Positions 18,813-27,184 of a DNA stretch of 64,000 nt are shown piece by piece. Numbering within the stretch: position 1 is the first letter of the stretch; each line of letters begins with the position of its first letter. Source of the DNA: Planctomycetaceae bacterium (GTDB taxonomy: Bacteria > Planctomycetota > Planctomycetia > Planctomycetales > Planctomycetaceae); assembly GCA_028284485.1 (NCBI GenBank), contig JANQRQ010000290.1, forward strand, positions 62,001-126,000, written 5' to 3'. The notes under the pieces were generated by a model, which was not told the origin of the DNA, searched no databases, and saw only the letters and a list, made by a program, of their open reading frames with translations. The translations under genes were made by a program, and so were the position numbers.

Positions 18813-19443
18813 TTCCCGCCCCAAACGACGAATCGTCTCCGTCACCATTTCGGCTCGCCGCGGCAGGTGCCGTCTCCCGACTCTCGGCCGCTATATTCGC
18901 ACGGTGGTGCGGGCCGGACGGACTTTCGGCCGCCGGCTCGATCCGGTGAGCGGTATCGCCATCGCCGTTGACGTACGTGACACGCGGCGATTCGACCTCT
19001 TCCGATTCGTGTAGGGCTGCGAAGCGATCTTCGTCGTAGTCATCATAACGACACGAATAGCCTGGCTCCTGCGCTCGAACGAGTTCTTCTTCGTACGCTT
19101 CCAGGACTTTTCGCTGAATCAATTCGCGGCAGTCGGAGTTAATCGGGTGGGCAATATCGGCGTACAGCTTAGCGCGACCGTCCGTATCTTTCGAAGCACG
19201 CTCTTCCTGCAAACGAGCACCGCATTGATTGCAGAACAGCGATCGCAAGTGATTCTTCATTTTGCACTGCGGACAGCGATCGGTCAATTTGCGGCTCGGC
19301 ATCGCAACAAAGGAACCTTTGGATCCCTGAATGATTTTCAGATCGCGAATGACGAAGGCGGAATCAAAAGTGATGGAACAGAATCCCTGAAGTCGATCAT
19401 GGGGGTCATCCATGAGCTTGATTCGTACTTCTGTAATTTCCAC
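18805..19443 (-). CDS. spoVG: SpoVG-family regulator with inserted zinc ribbon
   Basis: I chose the GTG at 19443 (212 residues) because it follows AAGGAGGA at five bases and matches the canonical [10 protein letters not shown] start. The SpoVG core is present in two pieces. Residues 1-52 ([19 protein letters not shown], then FVAMPSRK) and 91-125 ([18 protein letters not shown]) flank an insert holding CPQC (57-60) and CNQC (71-74), a double-CxxC zinc ribbon. SpoVG proteins bind nucleic acid and affect septation, sporulation or virulence genes. A low-complexity acidic tail (about 130-212) follows. It lies 31 bases after ispE on the same strand, as in Firmicutes gene order. The C-terminus overlaps purQ by 8 bases. 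Confidence 0.9.
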   Translation of the reverse strand: MEITEVRIKLMDDPHDRLQGFCSITFDSAFVIRDLKIIQGSKGSFVAMPSRKLTDRCPQCKMKNHLRSLFCNQCGARLQEERASKDTDGRAKLYADIAHPINSDCRELIQRKVLEAYEEELVRAQEPGYSCRYDDYDEDRFAALHESEEVESPRVTYVNGDGDTAHRIEPAAESPSGPHHRANIAAESRETAPAAASRNGDGDDSSFGAGII

Positions 19444-19474
19444 GGTCGTCCTCCTTAAGCTCGCAGATTCGCTG

Positions 19475-20383
19475 TTATGGTCGACTCTCCGCTGCAAAAA
19501 CGCGTCCGATGTTTAGTGACCTAATGCGCGCTGCAACATGTTGCGCCTGTTTTCGGCTGGTACATACACCAAAGTACGAAGTTCCACTGCCAGTCATCAT
19601 ATGTGCCAGTACCGGTAGTTTCGAAAATGTCTTACGAAGTTGTTTCACCTCGGAATTCAATTGTTCCGCTGGAGGTTGCAGGGAGTTGCGAAACACGCGG
19701 ACTGCCTGATCAAGACGACCGTTCTCTAATGCATCGACCAGCCGTGCTGCACGTACGGGGTGCTCTGCCGGTTGGCAATGCCGAAAAACGTCGGCCGTCG
19801 AAAGTCCGGTTTTCGGACGGGCAATCACAAAATGCATGCGAAGGGGCAAACGAAAAGGTTCAACCAGTTCGCCCCGCCCCCGGCAGACTGCCGGAGACGA
19901 CTTGAGAAAAAAGGCAACGTCGCTTCCCAGTCGCTCCGCGAATCCTTGCAATTGGCTGGCGCCAAGTTCCAGATCCCAAAGTCGATTAAGGGCAACGAGC
20001 GTCGCGGCTGCATCGCTTGAACCTCCTGCTAAGCCCGCAGCAACGGGTATCCGCTTCAGAAGATTGATTCGGACACCGCGTTTGATTCCAGCGGAATCAC
20101 GAATCAAATTCGCCGCTTGCACGACGAGATTAGCTCGCCCACTTGGAATTTCAGCGGTCCCACCTGCATGACTCCGTGGACCCGTCCCGGCCCCGAAGCA
20201 ACACAGTTTGACTTCCTTAGAACTGTCCTCCGTGAATGCCAATCTGTCGTGCAACCCGACGGGCACCATCACTGTTTCCAGTTCGTGGAATCCGTCAGAC
20301 CGCTTCCCTAGAACCTCCAAAAACAGATTGAGCTTTGCAGGAGCGTCGACGACCAGAAATCGGCCGGTCTGCCGAAACAACAT
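19475..20383 (-). CDS. ispE: 4-diphosphocytidyl-2-C-methyl-D-erythritol kinase
   Basis: This 302-residue GHMP kinase phosphorylates CDP-ME in the non-mevalonate (MEP) isoprenoid pathway. The N-terminal substrate segment [21 protein letters not shown] and the ATP-binding loop [14 protein letters not shown] (113-126) are textbook. The C-terminal [11 protein letters not shown] is the third GHMP motif. A stretch at residues 60-82 is longer than in E. coli. The ATG at 20383 lacks a strong ribosome binding site. It is followed 31 bases later by spoVG and is probably co-transcribed with it. Confidence 0.95.
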   Translation of the reverse strand: MLFRQTGRFLVVDAPAKLNLFLEVLGKRSDGFHELETVMVPVGLHDRLAFTEDSSKEVKLCCFGAGTGPRSHAGGTAEIPSGRANLVVQAANLIRDSAGIKRGVRINLLKRIPVAAGLAGGSSDAAATLVALNRLWDLELGASQLQGFAERLGSDVAFFLKSSPAVCRGRGELVEPFRLPLRMHFVIARPKTGLSTADVFRHCQPAEHPVRAARLVDALENGRLDQAVRVFRNSLQPPAEQLNSEVKQLRKTFSKLPVLAHMMTGSGTSYFGVCTSRKQAQHVAARIRSLNIGRVFAAESRP

Positions 20384-20760
20384 CTGGTACTACGTCCCGT
20401 CAAACTGCTCAACCCGATTTAACGCAGAAGCAATACTGGGAACTGGCTAATCAAGCTCGAGCGGAAACTCCATTTTCGAGATTTTGCGAATGCAACGAAT
20501 CCAGTATCAGATAGATACATTAAGCTAGGCTGATACTAATGCGATCGCCTCATTCCGTCAAGGCGAATCAGGCAGGGCCTCAAATGCGGGCGAGGTTGTA
20601 GGCCGGATCGAGGACCAGAGCGACGATGATCCGGCACTGTTTCACCGAGACCAACTGTGCCGGAACGGCGCTGCGCTTGGTCCGACCTACGACTTTGGAA
20701 AGAGCGCGACGCCTACTGCGTTCCGCACAGCTCCATCGCGTCTTTTCTTGTCCCACCGGC
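20384..20760. other. Intergenic, no gene seen
   Basis: About 377 bases between ispE and the lipoprotein gene. No credible frame exists. Most of the central part is the long inverted repeat described at 20595-20693. Confidence 0.5.
20595..20693. repeat. Long imperfect inverted repeat
   Basis: The left arm (20595-20639, starting gttgtaggccgga and ending ccggcactg) pairs imperfectly with the right arm (20655-20693, starting ctgtgccgg and ending gacctacgac). Both arm ends match well and the middles differ in length. It would form a large hairpin in RNA or DNA. Its size and form suggest a dispersed palindromic repeat or a MITE-like element, since it is in a gene-free region. Confidence 0.6.
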
Positions 20761-22152
20761 TTACGGATTCACAGTCGTCACCTCGGCACTTTCGATCTTC
20801 AGTCCGCTTCCTTCGTGGATCGCCGAGATCTGAAACGTCAAATGGCCGGGCAAAGTGGTCAGAATGCGAATCTCGATATTCATCTCAGCAGCTGGGTCAA
20901 GCCGGTCGATCGGCGGAAGTTGGATGAGGCCATCCTCGGCAGCAATGGCGATATCGCGCCGATTCTCACCTTCCAGAAAGACGACTTCGGCAACCGTACC
21001 ACCTTGGGGAACGGGAATCTCCAACTGGATTTGTTGTAGCGGCTGACTGCCTCGGTTGAACAAGCGCACTGCGTAGGCCGCCTCGGCACCGACTTTAACG
21101 GGGTCCATCTCGTCGGCGATATTCAGTTCCAGCCCATTCGCGGCCGGACCGATCTTCAAACAAACGTCCCGCCGATCATTGATACCGTCGGCTCCTTCGG
21201 CAACAACACTCAAGCAGGCAAGTTCCGCCACGTTCAGACATTCAAATTCGACCTGAAGTTGAATCCCCTCGCCCGACTGAACGCGATCGAATGTCCAGCT
21301 TAGCATCCCGTCGGATTCAATGACGCCGTCCGACGCTTCGCGCGGTTTCAATGCCGGATCGAATGCAACGGTGATCTGCACGTCCTGCCAGTCTTGTTGG
21401 GAACGGTTCGCGAATTCGACGGTGTATTCCGCGCGGCTACCTACCATCCGTTCGGGAGGCCCGACGATATCTAAGTCGAATTGGCGAGCCACGTATTCGA
21501 CGCAAACCGATTTCCAGACCGCCTCCTGCCCATCTGTCAATAATCGAAATCGACAACAATGATTGCCAACTTCATCGCAATCGAGCGACATGGCGATGCG
21601 CTTTTGCTCACCCGATGACAGAACTCCCAGAGTTTGCGTCGCCTGCTTGGCTTCGCGACCCGAGAAAACGAATGCGTCGTCGAACTCCGCCTCGATCACA
21701 AGATCACCCGCGTCCTGTTCACTGTTGTTTTCGATCGTCAACTCGAATGTTGTCGAACTCCCGACTTGAACCCGTTCGGGCACATCAACCTGAAGCCGAA
21801 GCTTTGATGGGTCCGTGCGCTGTGGCACGACGATTGTCGGCCCTTGCGGAGAAGCGCTCTGAGTACCCGTATCGTCGTCGGCGAGGTCAGTCGTGTTCGG
21901 GGCGTTGTCCGGCGACGTTTCGATCGACGGAGACGATTCGGGAGTTGATGTGACCGCTTCATCCAGGTCAGACCCGGGCGTGACAGCATTCGGGGCGACT
22001 CGCAGTGACTGCCGCTGCGGCGACAAATACGGCGGGTCATCAAGGCGCATCGGACCTCCGGCCATTTGCATGGGGGCCATGCAACCGGTCACACAACCCA
22101 GAAGGACCAGGGGAAGAAATCTGTTCCACAATTTGAGATGACAAGAATTCAT
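20761..22152 (-). CDS. Lipoprotein with DUF11-type beta-sandwich repeats
   Basis: This 463-residue protein starts with a lipoprotein signal (FLPLVLLGCVTGC, lipobox VTGC). A proline/serine/threonine-rich linker runs to about residue 110. Then come three related beta-sandwich domains, seen as LQVDVPERVQVGSSTTFELTI, LDIVGPPERMVGSRAEYTVEF and LNIADEMDPVKVGAEAAYAV. Each has the N-x-G/S-x-x-x-L pattern of DUF11/COG1361 cell-surface repeats. Such modules are structural in envelope proteins. GAGG lies six bases before the ATG. It is monocistronic in this window. Confidence 0.8.
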   Translation of the reverse strand: MNSCHLKLWNRFLPLVLLGCVTGCMAPMQMAGGPMRLDDPPYLSPQRQSLRVAPNAVTPGSDLDEAVTSTPESSPSIETSPDNAPNTTDLADDDTGTQSASPQGPTIVVPQRTDPSKLRLQVDVPERVQVGSSTTFELTIENNSEQDAGDLVIEAEFDDAFVFSGREAKQATQTLGVLSSGEQKRIAMSLDCDEVGNHCCRFRLLTDGQEAVWKSVCVEYVARQFDLDIVGPPERMVGSRAEYTVEFANRSQQDWQDVQITVAFDPALKPREASDGVIESDGMLSWTFDRVQSGEGIQLQVEFECLNVAELACLSVVAEGADGINDRRDVCLKIGPAANGLELNIADEMDPVKVGAEAAYAVRLFNRGSQPLQQIQLEIPVPQGGTVAEVVFLEGENRRDIAIAAEDGLIQLPPIDRLDPAAEMNIEIRILTTLPGHLTFQISAIHEGSGLKIESAEVTTVNP

Positions 22153-22769
22153 CGTCGGCCTCAGTGCAATCGAACCGCTAAAGCGTTTTTAGAAAACTTG
22201 TAACCGTCCTGCCTCGCGGTCACACGGTATTTGCCGTGTCAAAACCGAACTTCGCGGGCATAGGAAAGAGCAACTTGCTCTAGCGAAGCCAAAACTAATC
22301 GACCACGCAACTATCTCCCTAACGTAACGACACAAAAGTGTATCACGCCGTTTCCAATCCGAACGCGACATTCTGGAAGAAAGCATTATGGGAACAATGG
22401 GCATCGGACTTGCTTCAACATGGTCGTAATAGATCTCGCGATTTCGTAGTCGGCGAGCCGATTGCGAGCTGCGGACGACTGCAAAGCGACAAATGAACGA
22501 GGCAAGGAAAGGAATTTCAATTCGAACGATTCTGACAATTGCTCACGGGGCGATAGCACGGTAAGAATTCATCGGCGCATGGCTTCATCCGCTATTTTCG
22601 AATTGATCGAATATGTCCTTCGTGACTGAGCACTTTTGCGGGCGCGGTCGTCCGCGAGGCGGAAGAAATCGCAATCAGAGTGCCCCGACTGGGCCGGATG
22701 GCACCGCGAGCCTATACTCATTCAATCGAGAAACGTGATCTCCTACGACATTCAATAGGAACGTCTACC
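22153..22769. other. Intergenic between divergent genes, no gene seen
   Basis: About 617 bases. Frames on both strands are short and lack start signals. A small hairpin followed by T residues (cgctaaagcgttttt, 22175-22189) lies just upstream of the lipoprotein start, but no plus-strand gene ends there. Confidence 0.45.
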
Positions 22770-23051
22770 ATGCCGAAAGCTGTTTGGAACGGGGTCGTCA
22801 TTGCCGAAAGCAATGACACGAAAGTCATCGAAGGGAACCATTACTTTCCGCCCGAATCGATTCACCGGGAGTTCTTTCAGGAGAGTGAGACGCATTCTGT
22901 CTGTCCCTGGAAGGGGACGGCCAGTTATTACAACATCGCTGTCGACGGCGATGTCAATTCCGACGCCGCCTGGTACTACCCAAGTACTAAACCTGAAGCA
23001 GCCGAGTTTGAAGGGTACGTCGCGTTTTGGAAGGGCGTCCAGGTCGAGTAG
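22770..23051 (+). CDS. DUF427 protein
   Basis: This 93-residue protein matches DUF427: the opening MPKAVWNGVVIAES, the YFPPESIHREFF segment and the diagnostic CPWKGTASYYN (Cys45-Pro46-Trp47). The fold is a small beta barrel of unknown function found in many phyla. The start follows TAGGAACGTCTACC. An upstream open extension to 22680 has no family similarity. It is isolated; the next gene on the same strand begins 194 bases later. Confidence 0.9.
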   Translation: MPKAVWNGVVIAESNDTKVIEGNHYFPPESIHREFFQESETHSVCPWKGTASYYNIAVDGDVNSDAAWYYPSTKPEAAEFEGYVAFWKGVQVE

Positions 23052-23245
23052 CGGGGCGCGGCCTGAACGCAAACGCCTCGGCCTCTCACGCGCGTTCCGG
23101 CGGAGTGCGCGGATTGGCGATGACGACGATATAAGATGACAATCCAGGCAGAGCCTGCAGGTCAGTCCGTTTCCAGGCGGGAGCCTGGGAATGGGCGAAC
23201 GAAAACAAAACGTACATCACTACTGCATAAGAAAGGTCCGGCAAC

Positions 23246-23779
23246 ATGGCTAAACAGGAAAGCCCGCTGACGAATCTCTTCGTCGAATTTGCCTGCGACC
23301 GATTGGAGGATTGCCGGCAGCAAATCGAACGGTGTATCGGCCTGTTAACTGTCGACCAAGTCTGGCATCGCCCAAACTCGGTCTCGAATGCCATCGGCAA
23401 TCTCGTGATTCACCTCAATGGTAACGTGCGGCAATGGATTTTGTCCGGCATCGCCGGCGAACCGGACCACAGAAACCGCCCTACCGAGTTCGCCCAGCGC
23501 GACACGATTCCCTCTGAAGAGATCATCGGCGAGCTAAACAAAACGGTCGAGAACGCGCGACAGACGATTGCCTCGCTTTCCGAACAACGTCTCAGCGAAT
23601 CGGCAGACGTTCAAGGTCGTACCACAACCGTGCTGGGCATTGTATTTCATGTCGTGGAGCACTTTTCCCTGCACACCGGCCAAATCGTTTATGCCACCAA
23701 GATCATCCTCGACAAGGATCTCAGCTTGTACGATCCGCACGGTAACCGCATCGATCCAACCAGCTCCAGCGCACCGTAA
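23246..23779 (+). CDS. DUF1572/DinB-fold protein
   Basis: This 177-residue four-helix-bundle protein belongs to the DinB superfamily, DUF1572 branch. His56 (NLVIHLNGN), His139 and His143 (VVEHFSLHTGQI) form the expected metal triad. The WHRPNSVSNAIGNLVIHL segment is typical of the branch. Function is unknown; metal-dependent thiol chemistry is the best-supported precedent in the superfamily. It is the second DinB-fold gene in the window after 795-1286, but the two are not closely similar. AAAGG lies 11 bases before the ATG. Confidence 0.87.
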   Translation: MAKQESPLTNLFVEFACDRLEDCRQQIERCIGLLTVDQVWHRPNSVSNAIGNLVIHLNGNVRQWILSGIAGEPDHRNRPTEFAQRDTIPSEEIIGELNKTVENARQTIASLSEQRLSESADVQGRTTTVLGIVFHVVEHFSLHTGQIVYATKIILDKDLSLYDPHGNRIDPTSSSAP

Positions 23780-23830
23780 GGCGACGGGAAACAACGATTT
23801 CTTCAACGGTTCGCCGAAGATTCTTAGGGG

Positions 23831-23903
23831 GCGTGCTTGCACGCACCTTAAATTTGCGATTTTGTAATGCCAGTCTCGTTGTGTGTGCCAGCACACACGA
23901 CCG
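23831..23903. repeat. Pair of short palindromes
   Basis: The palindrome gcgtgcttgcacgc lies near 23832-23845 and gtgtgtgccagcacacac near 23880-23897, about 35 bases apart. Each is almost self-complementary with a two-base loop. They sit between convergent genes and may act as bidirectional transcript-end hairpins or a dispersed repeat. Confidence 0.5.
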
Positions 23904-24114
23904 ATCAAGCCCCTAACTTACGTTTCGCGTTACCACAGACAAGAATTCGCGACTGCTTACAGCGCCTGGTGAAGACGCGACAGAAAGATCCTTCGCGGGC
24001 GCTTTTTGAAGTTGCACGTTTGCAGCATTCTTAGATCATAGAGTTGCGAATGAGGGCGAATTCTGGAATAACCCCTCGATTTCCAAACCGACCGGCTGTT
24101 GACACAACACATTT

Positions 24115-24180
24115 CGTAGCGGTGGCTTCCAGCCACCGGGAATTGTGAATTCGGATCGGCGGCTGGAAGCCGCCGCTACG
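24115..24180. repeat. Inverted pair of 24-base palindromic units
   Basis: Unit 24115-24138 (cgtagcggtggcttccagcc plus four bases) and the reverse complement of unit 24157-24180 differ at only two positions. Each unit is also internally palindromic around TTCCAG/CTGGAA. The spacer is 18 bases. The pairwise inverted arrangement is that of REP/BIME-type elements. Confidence 0.65.
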
Positions 24181-24234
24181 GTAAAACGGGCCGGGGTCGA
24201 GGTATCACATTTGAACGATCGTTGATTTAACTCC

Positions 24235-24281
24235 TCCCTCACTGACATGTCGGGTTACCAGGTTCGAAACGGCGCAACTTC
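24235..24281. repeat. Dispersed repeat, copy A
   Basis: This 47-base stretch matches 25890-25936 at about 37 positions by eye, centred on tgtcgggttacca. A second shorter match precedes each copy (24004-24032 and 25781-25809, both beginning ttttgaagttg). Both copies lie in the non-coding flanks of the YkgJ-family gene, in the same orientation. Confidence 0.6.
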
Positions 24282-24313
24282 TAAATTGGCGCCTCAGGCT
24301 TCATTCATCTGGT

Positions 24314-25585
24314 TTAGCGCGAATACCACTGGCACAGTCTGCTGATGTCATCGAGCTGCGCCAAATTGCGGACACGCCGGCGAAACCCAAACCAACCGAA
24401 AATCGGCGAGTACCCATGGTGATGGTCGGCAATCGTCATCGCCTGCACAATATCGTCGTCGATCAGCTCACCGCGGTCGGCTGTCGCCGCTAGCCAACGG
24501 GCGATCCACAGAATCGCCGGGTAAATCAGCGCCAAACTTTGAAATCCTTCGACCGTCGGCACGTTGTAATAAGCCGGCCCGCAAAAATGCATCCCCTGAA
24601 TCTTCACCCGGAAATAGCGAGTAAAGATTTCATCGGTCCGTTCGGGAAGAGTACCAAAGGGCAGTTCCAATTGTGAAAACTCGACGTCTCCGAAGATGCC
24701 CTGTAGCTTCGGAATTGTGCCAGTTCCACGTGTGAATCGTGTCGCCGCACGAAACAACTCCCATCGTCGCCGTAACCCTTGTTCGAGGTCGGTCGAGGTA
24801 TCTTTGCGCGCATATTGTGCCGCGAGCATCCGAAATTGCATTTGGCCGATTCGACTCGGCGGCTCAACATCCGTTGGAAGTTCGGCATAGTCGGATTCGG
24901 CAGACTGACGTATGATTTCCAGAAACTCGTCGAGTCGTTCGCCCCGAATACGATCGAACCGTGACTGACGGACCAAGTCGATCCAACATAACGCACGCAG
25001 TAGTTTCAGTAAGACTGGCGTCCCCTTCGGTGCCATCGTTTGATCCAATGCCTGCACAACGCGCAGCGTATCGGGCCAATCAAGCTGAGTTCCCGGCATG
25101 AGTTTTGGCGGCGGAATTTGATCCGCCCGCTCGGGAACGAGAGCCGCCTGTAGTTTTTTGAACTCTCGACGCTGATCGTCCAGGGATCGTCCCAGATTAT
25201 TGACAACCGAAGGACAACTATATCGCAAACTAACGGTCACCTGTTTGCCAGCAGGATGCAACGCATATGGATAAACGCGACAGGCCAATGGCTTGGCGGA
25301 CTCGCCGAATTTCGCATGAATTCGGCACAACCCTTCTTCGTTTAGAAAAACGCAAGCCCCATCCGGCTGATGAGCCAATCGGTACTGCTTGTTCCAAGGC
25401 ACACGCGACGTCGGGACAAACAGCGGTTGATCCGCTGGGATTTCTCCCGACTCGGGCCAGTTTTGCTTTTCGATTCGGTCGCGTTCTTTTGGTGTGACGG
25501 CAATGGCGTGCTGACGGCAACATCCACTGCAGTTATGGCAACTCCAGTTTTGAATCGTGGGCAGCTTGAGAGGAAGGGCGGCCAT
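24314..25585 (-). CDS. YkgJ-type cysteine-cluster protein
   Basis: This 423-residue protein starts with WSCHNCSGCCRQHAIAV: Cys16, Cys19, Cys22 and Cys23 form the N-terminal half of the zinc/iron-chelating CxxCxxCC motif. GLCRIHAKFG and LACRVYPYAL complete the cluster of the YkgJ/FliB family (PF03692). FliB methylates flagellin lysines in Salmonella, but most YkgJ proteins are uncharacterised. The remaining 280 residues are helical and of unknown fold. The ATG at 25585 has no obvious ribosome binding site. Dispersed repeats flank the gene on both sides. Confidence 0.85.
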   Translation of the reverse strand: MAALPLKLPTIQNWSCHNCSGCCRQHAIAVTPKERDRIEKQNWPESGEIPADQPLFVPTSRVPWNKQYRLAHQPDGACVFLNEEGLCRIHAKFGESAKPLACRVYPYALHPAGKQVTVSLRYSCPSVVNNLGRSLDDQRREFKKLQAALVPERADQIPPPKLMPGTQLDWPDTLRVVQALDQTMAPKGTPVLLKLLRALCWIDLVRQSRFDRIRGERLDEFLEIIRQSAESDYAELPTDVEPPSRIGQMQFRMLAAQYARKDTSTDLEQGLRRRWELFRAATRFTRGTGTIPKLQGIFGDVEFSQLELPFGTLPERTDEIFTRYFRVKIQGMHFCGPAYYNVPTVEGFQSLALIYPAILWIARWLAATADRGELIDDDIVQAMTIADHHHGYSPIFGWFGFRRRVRNLAQLDDISRLCQWYSR

Positions 25586-25956
25586 ACGGAATTAGAACTG
25601 ACTTCATTAACAGAATAGCAGCAGGACTAGCGAAACAGTTTCCAGGACTAGCGAAACAGTTTCATCGTACTGCGCGCCGTTGGGGATTCGAAGGGACTGG
25701 AAGTCGCTGAGACAAAATCAAGGTGAGAAGAAATCGCGACTGACGCAGTCGGCAAAAACATTCTGGTGCCGAAGCACAAGTTTTGAAGTTGGGCATTTGC
25801 AATTATTTCGAACAGAAGCAGCCTTTGTTGCCGCCAATTCCGGAACGGAAGCTTGGTTTCTCATTGCATAAAACGTTCACTAAACCCGTTCCCTCGCTGA
25901 CGCGTCGGGTTACCAAGGTCAAAAATACACAACTTCAAGAATCGCCAGCCAACCGC
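25586..25956. other. Intergenic, one repeat, no gene seen
   Basis: About 371 bases between two minus-strand genes. A direct repeat of caggactagcgaaacagttt occurs twice in tandem near 25622-25660. The dispersed repeat copy B follows. No credible frame was found. Confidence 0.5.
25890..25936. repeat. Dispersed repeat, copy B
   Basis: This is the partner of 24235-24281, with the same length and orientation and about 37 of 47 identical positions. The best-conserved part is gtcgggttacca. It lies just 3' of the DNA polymerase IV gene. Confidence 0.6.
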
Positions 25957-27147
25957 TCAATCAGATTCCGACCCGGGATCTTTGCGATGATGTTGCCCCA
26001 AAGACTTGGCGCGCGAGACCGCTCCCCGTCCGAAACGATCCTTGATTTCGTCGGAGACGGCATCGACTCGGCCCATTTTTTCTCGGGCGTCGTCGTCGAA
26101 CAGTCCCTTTTGCACCCATCCATGCGTTACGATTCCCGTGACGCCGATTCCGAGTAATCGGACCGACAATCGCCGGTTCGGAAGACGATTCCGCAGCATT
26201 TCACGTCCGGCCCGCCAGATTTCGTCGGTCAGATTGGTCGGCTCGTTTAGTTTTTGGGCACGCGTAATCGTTGTGAAATCGCCATACCGTAGTTTGAGTT
26301 GCACAGTGTTGCCCCGCAATTCGTGCCGTCGCAAGCGGCGCGCAACCTGTTCGGTCAACTCCATGAGCCAGCTTTCCAGCACCACAATCTCTTCGATATC
26401 GACAGCAAAGGTCGTTTCATGAGAAATCGATTTGGCAACATGATCGGGGACAACGCTGCGCTCGTCGATTCCACGGGCCAGTCGCCACAAATGCCGACCA
26501 TGCGAACCGAAATGGTCCGTTAGTACTGACTCGTCGAGTTGGCGGAGTTGACCAACCGTTGCAATTCCGAGTCGCTCGAAAACACGCTGTGCCGACTTTC
26601 CGACACCCCACAGCCGTGAAACGGGAAGCGGATCGAGAAAACCCTGCACGCCACTTTTTTCGACAACGACAAATCCATCCGGTTTCTCGAGGTCGCTGGC
26701 AAGCTTGGCCAGAAACTTGTTCGGTGCCACGCCGACCGAAGCCACAAGGCCGGTCTCATCCATGATGGTCGACTTCACCTGCCGGCCGATGTCCGTCACC
26801 GGTCCAAACAACTGCGTACAGCCGGTCACGTCGAGGAACGCCTCATCGAGCGACAGCGGTTCGACGAGCGGTGTGAATCGATGAAACACTTCCCGGATTT
26901 GTCGCGAAATCGTTGCGTACCGCTCCATGCGCGGACGAATAAAAACTGCCTGCGGACACAAGCGCCGGGCGGTGATAGCGGGCATCGCGCTATGCACACC
27001 AAACTGGCGGGCCACGTAGTTCGCAGCCGCCACAACGCCACGCCCTTCAGCAGATCCACCAACGACGATCGGTCGACCCACCAATTCCGGCCGGTCCCGC
27101 TCCTCGACGGATGCGTAATAAGCGTCCATGTCGACATGCAAGATCAT
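25957..27147 (-). CDS. dinB: DNA polymerase IV (Y-family, DinB)
   Basis: This 396-residue Y-family translesion polymerase opens with MILHVDMDAYYASVEERDRPEL, whose Asp residues bind the catalytic metals. The second acidic motif is PLSLDEAFLDVT (SLDE). The fingers contain GVHSAMPAITARRLCPQA, and the thumb holds a helix-hairpin-helix near LWGVGKSAQRVFERLGI. The little-finger domain runs from about 240 to 350. The C-terminus is slightly extended and has no clear clamp-binding QLxLF peptide. Pol IV copies damaged DNA with low fidelity and is SOS-induced in many bacteria. I see no LexA-like operator upstream. Confidence 0.96.
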   Translation of the reverse strand: MILHVDMDAYYASVEERDRPELVGRPIVVGGSAEGRGVVAAANYVARQFGVHSAMPAITARRLCPQAVFIRPRMERYATISRQIREVFHRFTPLVEPLSLDEAFLDVTGCTQLFGPVTDIGRQVKSTIMDETGLVASVGVAPNKFLAKLASDLEKPDGFVVVEKSGVQGFLDPLPVSRLWGVGKSAQRVFERLGIATVGQLRQLDESVLTDHFGSHGRHLWRLARGIDERSVVPDHVAKSISHETTFAVDIEEIVVLESWLMELTEQVARRLRRHELRGNTVQLKLRYGDFTTITRAQKLNEPTNLTDEIWRAGREMLRNRLPNRRLSVRLLGIGVTGIVTHGWVQKGLFDDDAREKMGRVDAVSDEIKDRFGRGAVSRAKSLGQHHRKDPGSESD

Positions 27148-27184
27148 AATGGCACGCTTCCGCCGGAACTTGACTTGTTACTGC

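Larger units (their letters stand above)
23780..24313. other. Intergenic, repeats only
   Basis: About 534 bases between convergent genes. It holds two small palindromes, a pair of inverted 24-base units and one copy of a dispersed repeat. There is no convincing coding frame. Confidence 0.55.

Noticed and set aside
22175-22189. Small hairpin with T run as terminator
   Set aside because: No gene ends upstream of it on the plus strand and the stem is only four base pairs.
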